From DASSQJ01 sp963726295 (GTDB taxonomy: Bacteria; Actinomycetota; Actinomycetes; Actinomycetales; Dermatophilaceae), in contig CAVSBW010000002.1 in the NCBI GenBank assembly GCA_963726295.1, forward strand, positions 744,001 to 808,000: a stretch of 64,000 nucleotides of DNA, given 5' to 3'. Positions 7,200-15,794 of this stretch are shown one piece after another; within the stretch, counting starts at the first letter, position 1, and the number at the start of each line of letters is the position of its first letter. The notes under the pieces are model-generated. The model did not search any database. It worked only from the letters and a program-made list of their open reading frames with translations, and was not told the origin of the DNA. A program made the position numbers and the translations under genes.

Positions 7200-8275
7200 A
7201 CACCGTCCACGTCGTCGTGCCCGAGGGCGTCGACGACGCCGGGCGACCGAGCGGCGGGAACACCTACGACCGGCGGGTCTGCGACGGGCTGCGCGCGGCG
7301 GGATGGGGGGTGCACGAGGTCCACGCGGCCGGAGCCTGGCCGCGCGCCGACCGCACCGCCCACCGGCGACTGGCCGCCGAGCTGGGCGGCCTGGCCGACT
7401 GCTCCCTGGTGCTGGTCGACGGCCTGGTGGCCTCGGCCGTGCCCCAGGTCCTCGGTCCCGAGGCCGGTCGCCTACGGCTGGTCGCCGTCGTGCACCTCCC
7501 CCTCGGTGTCAGCGCTCCCGGGTCGGGCGCGACCACCGGGGAACGAGCCGACCAGCGTGCCGAACGCGCGGCACTCGGCGCCTGCCGCGCGGTCGTGGCC
7601 ACCAGCCGCTGGACCCGGGCCTGGCTGCGGGTCCACTACGGACTGCCGGCGGGCCTCGTGGCGGTCGTTCCGCCGGGGACGGACCCGGCACCCCTCACCG
7701 AGGCCAGCGCGTCGGGTGGACGGTTCCTCTGCGTCGGTGCCCTGACCCCGACCAAGGGCCAGGACGTCCTCGTCGAGGCGTTGGCCCGGACGCGCGACCT
7801 CGCCTGGTCGTGCACCCTGGTCGGGCCGGGCAGCGCCGACCCGCCCTTCGCCCGCTCAGTCGCCCGACGCGCCGTGGAAGCCGTTGTGGCAGAACGCTGT
7901 CGCTTCACCGGCGCCCTCACCGGGAGCGAGCTGGCCGAGCTGCAGCACCGCGCGGACCTGCTCATCGTGCCGTCGCGGATGGAGACCTTCGGGATGGTCG
8001 TCACCGAGGCCGTGGCGCGAGGCGTCCCGGTGCTCGGGTCCGACGTCGGAGGGGTGCCGGAGTCGATGGGGCGCGACCGCAGGGGGCAGCGTCCCGGCCT
8101 GCTCGTCCCCGCCGGAGACCCCGACGCCCTCGCCGGGGCGGTGCGACGGTGGCTCAACGACGACCTCCTGCGCCAGCGCCTGCGCGGCGTCGCGCGGCGG
8201 CGACGGCCGGGGCTGGACGACTGGTCCGTCACCAGCGAGGCCCTCGCGCGCGTGCTCTCGGCGGTGGCGGCATGA
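7196..8275 (+). CDS. GT4-type glycosyltransferase
   Basis: A 359-residue GT-B glycosyltransferase. The acceptor domain starts with VHVVVPEGVDDAGRPSGGNTYDRRV; the donor domain begins near residue 170 with FLCVGALTPTKGQDVLVEAL and has the nucleotide-sugar signature PSRMETFGMVVTEAVARGVPVLGSDVGGVPE. It should transfer a sugar from an NDP or GDP donor onto the product of this operon or onto a lipid carrier. The GTG at 7196 is chosen because it overlaps the preceding stop (GTGA); a GTG 24 bases upstream is possible but has no better ribosome site. The 3' end overlaps the methyltransferase start. Confidence 0.85.
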   Translation: MNTVHVVVPEGVDDAGRPSGGNTYDRRVCDGLRAAGWGVHEVHAAGAWPRADRTAHRRLAAELGGLADCSLVLVDGLVASAVPQVLGPEAGRLRLVAVVHLPLGVSAPGSGATTGERADQRAERAALGACRAVVATSRWTRAWLRVHYGLPAGLVAVVPPGTDPAPLTEASASGGRFLCVGALTPTKGQDVLVEALARTRDLAWSCTLVGPGSADPPFARSVARRAVEAVVAERCRFTGALTGSELAELQHRADLLIVPSRMETFGMVVTEAVARGVPVLGSDVGGVPESMGRDRRGQRPGLLVPAGDPDALAGAVRRWLNDDLLRQRLRGVARRRRPGLDDWSVTSEALARVLSAVAA

Positions 8276-9099
8276 CCGGAATCCCGGTACGGGTGAGCCC
8301 CGACTGGCTACGGCTGCGGAGTCCGGCGGACGCCGCGGCCCGCTCCGCCGAGCTGGCCGCGGTCCTGCGGCCCCCGCCGAGGCACGGCGGGGTCCGGGTG
8401 GTGCACGACCTCGGCTGCGGCGACGGCTCGATGGGGCGTTGGCTGGCCCCGCGCCTGGACGGGCCCCAGCACTGGGTGCTCCACGACATCGACGCCGGGC
8501 TGCTGCGCCTGGCCGCAGCGAACCCACCCGTCCCTGACCGACCCGACGTCACCATCGAAACGCGGTGCGGCGACGTCACCCGCCTGGGGCCCGACGACCT
8601 CGCCGGCGCCTCACTCGTCGCCGCCTCCGCGCTCCTCGACGTGCTGACCGGCGAGGAACTCGACACCGTGGTGCGGTTCTGCGCGGCCACCGGGGCGCCG
8701 GCCCTCGTCACCCTGTCGGTCACCGGAGGGGTCACGTTCAGCCCGACCGACCCGCTCGACAACCCGCTGCGGCAGGCCTTCAACGATCACCAGCGCCGGG
8801 CGACGACGCGTGGTCACCTGCTCGGCCCGGACGCCGCGCGCGTCGCGGTCGGTCTGTTCCACGACCTGGGGTACCGGGTCCGCGTCCGGCCCAGCCCGTG
8901 GCACCTCCACACCGAACGTGCCCTGGTGCAGGAGTGGCTCACGGACTGGGTCGCCGCCGCCGTGGAGCAGCAGCCCGCCCTGGGCGACCGGTCCCAGCGC
9001 TATCTTGCCGACCGCCTCGAGCGGCTGGCCGCCGGTGGCCTGCGCGTCGCGGTGCACCACCTCGACCTGCTGGCCGCACCCGGGGGGGCAGCGCCGTGA
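8272..9099 (+). CDS. class I SAM-dependent methyltransferase
   Basis: A 275-residue protein with the SAM-binding loop VVHDLGCGDGSMGRWLAP near residue 42, the acidic residue after strand 2 in VLHDIDAGLL and the motif ETRCGDVTRLG. The rest of the fold is compatible with class I methyltransferases, but the region after about residue 150 is distinctive and does not tell the acceptor. It sits between a glycosyltransferase and a flippase-like membrane protein with overlapping codons on both sides, so a sugar, lipid or pterin-type intermediate is the likely substrate. The ATG overlaps the glycosyltransferase stop. Confidence 0.82.
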   Translation: MTGIPVRVSPDWLRLRSPADAAARSAELAAVLRPPPRHGGVRVVHDLGCGDGSMGRWLAPRLDGPQHWVLHDIDAGLLRLAAANPPVPDRPDVTIETRCGDVTRLGPDDLAGASLVAASALLDVLTGEELDTVVRFCAATGAPALVTLSVTGGVTFSPTDPLDNPLRQAFNDHQRRATTRGHLLGPDAARVAVGLFHDLGYRVRVRPSPWHLHTERALVQEWLTDWVAAAVEQQPALGDRSQRYLADRLERLAAGGLRVAVHHLDLLAAPGGAAP

Positions 9100-10067
9100 G
9101 CCGGCGGCTCCGCGTGGTCGGCGGTGCGGCCATCCTCGCTGCGGTGGTCGCCGTGACCGGCGCGGACGCGGTGCCCACGGCGTTGCGGTCCCTCGACGGA
9201 CCCGTGCTCGTCGCGGGCACGGCGGTCGCGGCAGTGACGACGACATGTGCGGCCTGGCGGTGGCGGGTCGTGGCCCGCCACCTCGGCCTGGTGCTCACGA
9301 CGCCGGCCGCGGTCGCCGGGTGCTACCGCGCCCAGTTCCTCAACCTCACCCTCCCCGGCGGGGTCCTCGGCGACGTCGACCGGGGCCTGGGGCACGGACG
9401 GCAGGTGGACGACGTGGGTCGCGCCCTGCGCGCCGTGGCCTGGGAGCGGACCTGCGGGCAGGTCGTCCTCATCGCGGCGACCGGGGTGGCCCTCGGCGTG
9501 GGCCGATGGTCCTGGGCTCCGTGGCCGGCCCTGCCCGCGTGGGTGCCGGCCCTCGCCGCCACCGTGGCCGGGCTGGGCGCCCTCGCCGTGCTCGTCCGTC
9601 CGGGCGGCGTCCTGCGGCTCATGGCGCGCACTCTCGCGGTGGACGCCCGGGCGCTGGCGGCACCGCGTGCGGTCGTCCCGGCGCTCGCCGCCTCCCTCGT
9701 GGTGCTCGGCGGCCACGTCGTGACCTTCGGCCTGGCGGCACGAGCCGTGGATGGGTCGCTCGGCCCGGCCCGGCTGGTCCCGGTCGCCCTCGTCGTGCTG
9801 CTCGTCGGCGCTCTGCCGGTGAACGTCGCCGGGTGGGGCCCGCGCGAGGGCGCGGCGGCCTGGGTGTTCGCCTCCGCAGGGTCCGACGCCGCCACGGGAC
9901 TGGCCGTCGCCGTGGCCTACGGCCTCATCGTCCTCGTGGCCGCACTGCCCGGCGCGCTGCTCCTGGTCGTGGGCGCCACCGCCCCGGCTCACCGCCTCAC
10001 TCGGTGGACCCGGCCACGCGCGCGGTCGTCGGCGCCGAGGCCACTGCGAGGTGTCGCCGATGGCTGA
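9096..10067 (+). CDS. LPG-synthase-like / UPF0104 flippase-type membrane protein
   Basis: A 323-residue polytopic membrane protein with about seven or eight hydrophobic segments. It has the hallmarks of the lysylphosphatidylglycerol synthase transmembrane (AglD/UPF0104) family: YRAQFLNLTLPGGVLGDVDRG near residue 80 and LPVNVAGWGPREGAAAWVF near residue 250. No aminoacyltransferase domain is attached, so it is unlikely to aminoacylate lipids itself; such stand-alone membrane domains usually accompany glycolipid pathways and are suspected transporters. The GTG start overlaps the methyltransferase stop, and its 3' end overlaps the reductase gene by eight bases. Confidence 0.8.
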   Translation: MSRRLRVVGGAAILAAVVAVTGADAVPTALRSLDGPVLVAGTAVAAVTTTCAAWRWRVVARHLGLVLTTPAAVAGCYRAQFLNLTLPGGVLGDVDRGLGHGRQVDDVGRALRAVAWERTCGQVVLIAATGVALGVGRWSWAPWPALPAWVPALAATVAGLGALAVLVRPGGVLRLMARTLAVDARALAAPRAVVPALAASLVVLGGHVVTFGLAARAVDGSLGPARLVPVALVVLLVGALPVNVAGWGPREGAAAWVFASAGSDAATGLAVAVAYGLIVLVAALPGALLLVVGATAPAHRLTRWTRPRARSSAPRPLRGVADG

Positions 10068-10770
10068 CCGCCCCTACACGGTGCTCAGCTGGGCCATGTC
10101 GCTCGACGGGCACCTCGACGACACCACAGAGCGGCGTCTCGTGCTCTCGAACGAGGAGGACATCGACCGCGTGGACGCGGTGCGCGCGGCCTGCGACGCC
10201 GTCCTCGTCGGAGCCGGCACGGTGCGGGCCGACGACCCCCGGCTCGTCGTGCGCCGGGCCGACCGCCGCGCCCACCGGGTGGCATCGGGCAGGACCCCGT
10301 CACCGGTCAAGGTCACGGTCACCCGGTCCGCGGACCTGGACCCTGGTGGCGCCTTCTTCACCGCCGGCGAGAGCCCCAAGACCGTCTACTGCCGCCCCGA
10401 CGTCGCCGGCCCCGCCCGGCAGCGGCTGGCCGGCGTCGCGACCGTCGTGGCCCTCGCCGACCCGTCCATGGCCGCGGTCACGGCGCACCTCTCGGGCCTG
10501 GGTGTGCGGCGCCTGCTCGTGGAGGGTGGCCAGCAGGTGCTCACGCAGTTCCTCGCCGACGCGCTCGCCGACGAGCTGCACGTGGTCGTGGCGCCGTTCT
10601 TCGTCGCGGACGCACGAGCGCCCCGGGTGGTCGGCGACGGCCCGCTGCCCTGGGACCGCGACCACCGTGCCCCCCTCGTCGAGGTGCGACCGATCGGGGA
10701 CGTGGTGCTGCTGCGCTACGCCCTCTCCGCTCGATTCGACCCCCACGGCCCGGGAGGGGCGACGACATGA
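10060..10770 (+). CDS. RibD C-terminal-type pyrimidine reductase
   Basis: A 236-residue protein of the RibD-C/dihydrofolate-reductase-like family: the N-terminus YTVLSWAMSLDGHLDDTTER, then AVLVGAGTVRADDPRL near residue 45, and LLVEGGQQVLTQFLADALADELHVVVAP near residue 155. In riboflavin synthesis this domain reduces the ribosyl side chain of a diaminopyrimidinone to ribityl with NADPH. There is no deaminase domain here. Directly downstream is GTP cyclohydrolase II, whose product is the natural precursor, so the two could form a short ribityl-pyrimidine branch. The ATG at 10060 is preferred over an in-frame GTG nine bases earlier because of a GCGAGG ribosome site. Confidence 0.85.
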   Translation: MADRPYTVLSWAMSLDGHLDDTTERRLVLSNEEDIDRVDAVRAACDAVLVGAGTVRADDPRLVVRRADRRAHRVASGRTPSPVKVTVTRSADLDPGGAFFTAGESPKTVYCRPDVAGPARQRLAGVATVVALADPSMAAVTAHLSGLGVRRLLVEGGQQVLTQFLADALADELHVVVAPFFVADARAPRVVGDGPLPWDRDHRAPLVEVRPIGDVVLLRYALSARFDPHGPGGATT

Positions 10771-11420
10771 CCCACGGCCCGCCACCCGCCAGCGTCCGGA
10801 CCACCGTGGACGTCCCGCTGCGCTTCCCCGACGGCTACCGCACGGACGCACGCGTCCTCACCTTCGATGGGCTGGCCGACGGCCGGGAGCACCTCGCGAT
10901 CGCTCTCGGCGACGGCCCGCGGCCCGGGCAGGTGCCGCTGGTCCGGCTGCACAGCGAGTGCCTCACCGGCGACGTCTTCGGCAGCCAGCGGTGCGACTGC
11001 GGGGCACAGATGCGCGAGGCGGTCGAGCGCATCGCCGACGTCGGCGGCTACCTGCTCTACCTGCGCCAGGAGGGGCGCGGCATCGGCCTGTACGCCAAGC
11101 TCGACGCCTACGCGCTGCAGGACGACGGCCTCGACACGTACGAGGCCAACCTGGCCCTCGGCTACCGCGCCGACGCCCGCGACTACACCGTCGCGGCCCA
11201 GATGCTGCACGCCCTCGACGCCCGTGAGGTGGCACTGCTCAGCAACAACCCGGACAAGGCGGAGCAGCTCTCCCGCCACGACGTGGCCGTCGTCGAGCAG
11301 GTCCGCACCGGGGTGCACTGGAGCACCGCGAACGCGAGGTACCTGCGGACCAAGGCCCTGCGGGGGGCGCACGCCCTCGGTCCGGTGCTCGTGGGCGACG
11401 ACGTCCCCCTCGAGGCGTGA
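10767..11420 (+). CDS. ribA: GTP cyclohydrolase II
   Basis: A 217-residue GTP cyclohydrolase II without the DHBP-synthase domain found in many actinobacterial RibBA proteins. The zinc-binding motif HSECLTGDVFGSQRCDCG (three Cys) is near residue 55 and RQEGRGIGLYAKLDAYALQDD follows. The Tyr in DAYALQ aligns with Tyr105 of the E. coli enzyme and the Arg of ADARDY with Arg128, so deformylating activity is expected. It should convert GTP to the diamino-ribosylamino-pyrimidinone phosphate used by the reductase encoded just upstream (ATGA overlap). It is probably a secondary, pathway-specific copy rather than the housekeeping riboflavin gene. Confidence 0.9.
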   Translation: MTHGPPPASVRTTVDVPLRFPDGYRTDARVLTFDGLADGREHLAIALGDGPRPGQVPLVRLHSECLTGDVFGSQRCDCGAQMREAVERIADVGGYLLYLRQEGRGIGLYAKLDAYALQDDGLDTYEANLALGYRADARDYTVAAQMLHALDAREVALLSNNPDKAEQLSRHDVAVVEQVRTGVHWSTANARYLRTKALRGAHALGPVLVGDDVPLEA

Positions 11421-11441
11421 GGTGCCGGACGTGGACGGCCC

Positions 11442-13838
11442 ATGACGTCGTCGACGGCGCCGGTGCGCCCCCCTCCATCGGTCCCCCCTCCGCTCGATCG
11501 GGCACCGGGGGTCCGCACGTCGGTCGCCACGGGCATCGGCGGGCTCGCGGTCCTGCTCGCGGCACTCGACCTCGCCGGCGACGTGAGCCGGGCCGGATGG
11601 GTGGTCGGGCTCGGCTGCGCGGGCGTGCTCGGCCTCCTCGTCGTCCGCGGGGTCGGGCTCGCCGGGCGCGACCACCTGCTGCCCGCGGACGTCGTCACCC
11701 TCACCCGGGCCCTGCTCGCCTGCGGGGTCGCGGCGCTGACGGTGGAGGCGCTGCCCGCACCGCCCCCCGCCACCCTCCTCGTCGTCACGCTGCCCGCTCT
11801 GGCCCTCGACGCGGTCGACGGCCGGGTGGCCCGTCGGACGGGCACGGCGTCGCGGTTCGGGGCCCGCTTCGACGGCGAGGCCGACGCCCTCCTCGTCCTC
11901 GTGCTCTCCGTCGCCGCCGGCCCCGTCGTCGGGTGGTGGGTGGTCGCCGCCGGCCTCGCCCGCTACCTCTTCGGTGCCGCCGGGTGGGTCCTCCCGTGGC
12001 TGCGGCGACCGCTGCCGGCCCGCCACTGGCGCAAGGTGGCGGCCGGGTCGGTCGGCGTCTGCCTGACTGCCGTCGCGGCCGACGTGCTGCCCCGACCGGT
12101 CGGGGCCCTGGTGGCGGGCGTCGGGCTCCTCCTGCTCGCCGAGTCGTTCGGGAGGGACGTCTGGTGGCTCCGGCGCACCCGGCCGGTGGATCCAGACCTC
12201 CCGACCGGCCGTCGCCGCGGGGGGCGACGGGCCGGGCGGGTGGCCGTCTGCTCCGCCGCCGCGGCCCTTGCCTGGTTCGCGCTGCTCGCGCCCACCCGAC
12301 CCGACCTGGTCGGCCCCGCGGCCTTCGTGCGTCTCCCCCTCGAGGGCCTGGTCGTTGCCGGCCTGGCCGTTGCCCTGCGAGGACGGGCTCGCCTCGCGGT
12401 CGTGGTCGTCGTGGGAGCGGGCCTCGGCGTCGTCGCCCTGGCCCGGGCCCTCGACCTCGGGATGGCGGAGGTGCGCGACCGGCCGTTCGACCCCGTCGAC
12501 GATGTCGGCGCGCTGGGGTCGGCGCTGTCGGCCGTCCACGACTCGTCCGGCGCGTGGGCGGCGAGCGGAGCCGTACTCGGCGCGCTGTTCCTGGTCGCCC
12601 TGGCGCTCCTGGGGCTGCCGTACGCCCTCGCGCGGCTCGCGCACATAGCGTCGGGCCACCGGCGCGAGGCCGGGCCTGCGCTCGTCACGCTCGCGCTGGG
12701 GTGGGCCGTGCTGGCCGCCTCGGGCCTGCAGCTCGCGCCCGGCGTCCCGGCCTCGGCGGCCGATGTGGTCCCCTACCTGTCAGCCAAGGCCGACGCGGTG
12801 GCCGGGACCCTCCGCGACCGGGCCCGCTTCGACAGGGAGCTCGCCGACGATGCATTCGGCGCGCCGGGGTCGGCGGACCTCGCGCAGCTCCGGGGCAAGG
12901 ACGTCGTCGTCGTGTTCGTCGAGAGCTACGGCCGGGTCGCGGTCGACGGGCCGCGGGCCGATTCGCTCCGGCGGCTGCTCGATCACTCCACGGCGCGGCT
13001 GGCCCGGTCCGGCATCACGGCCAGGAGCGCGTTCCTCACCTCGCCTGCGTTCGGCAGCGGCAGCTGGCTGGCCCACTCCACCCTCCAGTCCGGGCTACGG
13101 GTCGACCGCCAGGGTCGGTACAACCGGCTGCTGGACAGCCACCGGACGACGCTGTCCTCGGCCTTCGACCGGGAGGGGTGGCGCACCGTGGCCGTGCTCC
13201 CCTCGACCCACGGGGCCTGGCCCGAGGGGACCGCGTTCTACCAGTTCGACCGGGTGTACGCGGCCGGGGACCTGGGCTACGCCGGGCCGTCGTTCGGCTT
13301 CTCGACCATGCCCGACCAGTACACGCTCGCAGCCCTCCAGCGCCTCGAGCTCGACGGCACGCGCCGCCCCCCGGTGATGGCCGAGGTGGTGCTGACCTCG
13401 AGCCACTGGCCGTGGGCCCCGCTGCCGACCACCGTCGACCCGGCGGCGCTGGACAGCGGGACGGTGTTCGACCGCGTCGAGGCGCGGGCCCGGACCGCCG
13501 CCGACCTGTGGAGCGACCGCGACGCCGTGCCCGGCGCCTACCGCACCTCCATCGCCTACGCGCTGACCAGCGTCCTCGACTTCGTGGCGAGCAGCCGTGA
13601 CGACGAGCTCGTCGTGCTCCTCCTCGGGGACCACCAGCCGTCGACGGTCGTCACAGGACCGGGAGCGAGCCACGACGTCCCGGTCACCCTCATCGCGCGT
13701 GACCGGTCCGTCGTCGACGCCGCGGCGGGCTGGGGCTGGCAACCCGGGCTGCGGCCGGACGACGCCGCCCCGGTCCAGCCGATGGCGTCCCTCCGCGACC
13801 GGTTCCTCTCCACCTTCAGCGGCCCCGCACCGGGTTGA
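11442..13838 (+). CDS. CDP-alcohol phosphatidyltransferase fused to a sulfatase-like domain
   Basis: A 798-residue two-domain membrane protein. Residues about 75-250 hold a CDP-alcohol phosphatidyltransferase core with the complete D-x2-DG-x2-AR-x8-G-x3-D-x3-D motif (DAVDGRVAR ... GARFDGEAD). More membrane helices follow to about residue 440. Residues about 480-790 form an alkaline-phosphatase/sulfatase-fold domain (DVVVVFVESYGRVAVDG, SFGFSTMPDQYTL, ELVVLLLGDHQPS). LTA-synthase-type enzymes have the same membrane-plus-sulfatase plan and transfer phospho-alcohols. It may make and then transfer a phospho-alcohol headgroup. It starts 22 bases after the cyclohydrolase and probably ends the operon. 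Confidence 0.8.
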   Translation: MTSSTAPVRPPPSVPPPLDRAPGVRTSVATGIGGLAVLLAALDLAGDVSRAGWVVGLGCAGVLGLLVVRGVGLAGRDHLLPADVVTLTRALLACGVAALTVEALPAPPPATLLVVTLPALALDAVDGRVARRTGTASRFGARFDGEADALLVLVLSVAAGPVVGWWVVAAGLARYLFGAAGWVLPWLRRPLPARHWRKVAAGSVGVCLTAVAADVLPRPVGALVAGVGLLLLAESFGRDVWWLRRTRPVDPDLPTGRRRGGRRAGRVAVCSAAAALAWFALLAPTRPDLVGPAAFVRLPLEGLVVAGLAVALRGRARLAVVVVVGAGLGVVALARALDLGMAEVRDRPFDPVDDVGALGSALSAVHDSSGAWAASGAVLGALFLVALALLGLPYALARLAHIASGHRREAGPALVTLALGWAVLAASGLQLAPGVPASAADVVPYLSAKADAVAGTLRDRARFDRELADDAFGAPGSADLAQLRGKDVVVVFVESYGRVAVDGPRADSLRRLLDHSTARLARSGITARSAFLTSPAFGSGSWLAHSTLQSGLRVDRQGRYNRLLDSHRTTLSSAFDREGWRTVAVLPSTHGAWPEGTAFYQFDRVYAAGDLGYAGPSFGFSTMPDQYTLAALQRLELDGTRRPPVMAEVVLTSSHWPWAPLPTTVDPAALDSGTVFDRVEARARTAADLWSDRDAVPGAYRTSIAYALTSVLDFVASSRDDELVVLLLGDHQPSTVVTGPGASHDVPVTLIARDRSVVDAAAGWGWQPGLRPDDAAPVQPMASLRDRFLSTFSGPAPG

Positions 13839-13991
13839 CGGGCGTCCCGCTCGACGGGTGGACGTCGCCGCGTTCGTCGAGGAGGTCCGGACACGGGCGG
13901 GGTCCGAAGGTCGTGAGCGCGGACGACGGCGGGCACCTCGAGCTGCCGGAGGAGGAGGGGCCGTTCAGCGACCCGGCCGGGCGACCGTCGC

Positions 13992-14831
13992 TCAGGACTC
14001 GGCCAGCGCGTCGACCCAGTCCGCGACTGTCTGCGCCGCCACGTCCGCGGAGTAGATGGTCTCGTGGTCTGCGCCGGGCACGATCGTCACGGTGGTGTCG
14101 TGGCCGCCCGCCTCGACGGCCGCGGCGAAGTCCCGGGTCGCCTGCACCGGAACCACCTCGTCGGCGTCGCCGTGCAGGAGCAGCACCGGCAGCCCGGGCC
14201 GACGGTCCGCGAGGAGCAGGGGGTCGGCGAGCGCCCAGGTGGCCGGGTCCTCCTCAGGTGTCGTCCCGAAGAGCGCCTCGGCCCCGTCGGCAAAGCTCCG
14301 CACGTCGTAGGGCCCGGCCAGCCCGACGAGCGCGTCAGCCTCGACGAGCGGGTCCGTGCACACGGGAGCCACCGAGTCGGGCGCCAGGGCCGCGACTGCG
14401 GCCAGGTGCGCCCCCGAGGAGTGGCCCATCAGCACGAGCGAGGTCGGCTTCACGGCCGCCGCCCGCGTTGCAGCGACGCCGGCGGCGAGCGCACACATCA
14501 CGTCCTCCACCGGCACGGGGTAGGTGACGCCGTCCTGGGCGGCCCGGATGGTGATCGGCACCGCGACGATGCCCGCAGCCGCGAGCGCGTCGGCGAGCGC
14601 GCCGAGACCGGTGGGGTCGGCCGACACCCAGCCGCCGCCTGGGACCATCACGACCACCGGAGCCGCGTCCACCCCGTCCGGGACGTGTGGGTACACCGAC
14701 AGGCCGGGACGGTACTCCCGCGCCTCCGGCCCCGCGGAGCCGGCGCTCGTCGACGACCCGGCCGAACAGGACGCGACGAGCAGCGCCGACGCCGCCAGTG
14801 CGGCAGCGGCGCTACGACTAACGCGGAGCAC
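13992..14831 (-). CDS. lipoprotein alpha/beta hydrolase (esterase/lipase, BD-FAE-like)
   Basis: A 279-residue hydrolase with a lipoprotein signal: basic start, hydrophobic stretch and lipobox VASC near residue 22, so the mature protein should be lipid-anchored outside the cell. The fold is that of the hormone-sensitive-lipase/BD-FAE esterases: oxyanion motif VPGGGW near residue 70, nucleophile GHSSGA near residue 146, acid in LLLHGDADEVVP and His in PGADHETI. The GTG at 14831 overlaps the stop of the 2TM gene (TAGTG), so the two are co-translated. It converges on the sulfatase fusion gene across a 153-bp gap in which I see no clear gene. Confidence 0.82.
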   Translation of the reverse strand: MLRVSRSAAAALAASALLVASCSAGSSTSAGSAGPEAREYRPGLSVYPHVPDGVDAAPVVVMVPGGGWVSADPTGLGALADALAAAGIVAVPITIRAAQDGVTYPVPVEDVMCALAAGVAATRAAAVKPTSLVLMGHSSGAHLAAVAALAPDSVAPVCTDPLVEADALVGLAGPYDVRSFADGAEALFGTTPEEDPATWALADPLLLADRRPGLPVLLLHGDADEVVPVQATRDFAAAVEAGGHDTTVTIVPGADHETIYSADVAAQTVADWVDALAES

Positions 14832-15127
14832 TACTGCCGGTGGCCGCGCAGCCGCTCCATCTCGGCCTGGATCTGCCGCTCGCCCGCTGCGGGCCACAGG
14901 ACGTCCCAGGCGTGGAAGGCCAGGCCGATGCCCCACCCGAAGATGGGGAAGACCGGCCAGAAGAAACCGGCGCCCGTGACCCACCAGATGGCGACCAGCA
15001 GCAGGTTCACGCTCACGTAGGCCAGGGAGTGGGCCATCAGGCCCCGCCTGTCCTCGAGCCGCTTCACCGCGCGCTGCCTCAGCTCGGCGTCGTCCGACAC
15101 CCATTCGGGGGTGACTCGATCTGTCAT
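14831..15127 (-). CDS. 2TM domain-containing protein
   Basis: A 98-residue protein matching the 2TM domain family: a short acidic/basic N-terminal segment (RQRAVKRLEDRRGLMAHS), two closely spaced membrane helices (YVSVNLLLVAIWWVTG and FFWPVFPIFGWGIGLAFHAW) and a charged C-terminal helix. The family often sits beside histidine kinases or as a C-terminal accessory domain; no catalytic residue is known. The ATG has GAGGTG a few bases ahead. It is the first gene of a two-gene unit with the lipoprotein hydrolase. Confidence 0.8.
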   Translation of the reverse strand: MTDRVTPEWVSDDAELRQRAVKRLEDRRGLMAHSLAYVSVNLLLVAIWWVTGAGFFWPVFPIFGWGIGLAFHAWDVLWPAAGERQIQAEMERLRGHRQ

Positions 15128-15266
15128 CTCGACACCTCCTCTCCACCCTCAGTGTCGATCCGTACCGGACCGCCGGCGGGAGGATGTCTGCAACGCCACG
15201 CCACGGCCGGAGGTGCAACCGGGTCCGCCCACACGACGGCCGATTGGGTGCGGCCCGGCGCGGGCC

Positions 15267-15689
15267 CTAGGGCGTCGGTGCCATCTCCGGGACCACCCCC
15301 AGCTGCTGCAGCATCGAGAGCATGTCCATGACGCCCCAGTGCTCGCTGACCAGCCCGGAGTCGTCGAAGCGCATGATGTCGATGAGTCGCACCTCGATGC
15401 GCTTGCCGGAGGCCGGCATGCCCATCCAGTCGCCGGTCTGGGTGCCGGTGGTCGTCACCCGCGCGACGGCCCGGTCACCCTCGGCGATCACGTCCTCCAC
15501 GGCCATGTGGAGGTCGGGGAAGGCCGCGCGGTAGCCGGTGAAGAGGGCGAGGACCCCCTCCTTGCTCGGGGAGAGGCCGGGGAGATCCTCGTGCTCGATG
15601 AAACCCTCGGCGACGAGCTCGCCGAAGCCGTCGATGTCTCCGGCGTTGATGAGGTCGTAAGCGCGTCGCATCGTGGCTGCGTGGTCCAT
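15267..15689 (-). CDS. SnoaL-like ester cyclase / NTF2-fold protein
   Basis: A 140-residue NTF2-fold protein. The N-terminus MRRAYDLINAGDIDGFGELVAEGFIEHE, the FPDLHMAVEDVIAEGDRAVARVT strand pair and the closing IDIMRFDDSGLVSEHWGVMD are typical of SnoaL-like polyketide cyclases and of the ester-cyclase annotation group. It lies at the distal end of a minus-strand cassette of small monooxygenase-like proteins next to a LuxR-type regulator, suggesting a small-molecule modification role, but its substrate is unknown and many SnoaL-like proteins have no proven activity. Confidence 0.8.
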   Translation of the reverse strand: MDHAATMRRAYDLINAGDIDGFGELVAEGFIEHEDLPGLSPSKEGVLALFTGYRAAFPDLHMAVEDVIAEGDRAVARVTTTGTQTGDWMGMPASGKRIEVRLIDIMRFDDSGLVSEHWGVMDMLSMLQQLGVVPEMAPTP

Positions 15690-15794
15690 GGTGTTTCCTT
15701 CTGGTCTCGACGGCCGGTCGGCCGCTCGTGGGTGGGTTCGGGTGGAGGTCGGCCCTCCCGCTGCCGCGACGGCCGCTGGAACGGGCCGGGCCCT

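Noticed and set aside
13839..13991. A possible small gene between the sulfatase fusion and the lipoprotein hydrolase
   Set aside because: Short frames exist on the plus strand (for instance one beginning VSADDGGHLELPEEEG) but without an own stop before the hydrolase and without a good ribosome site; not supported.
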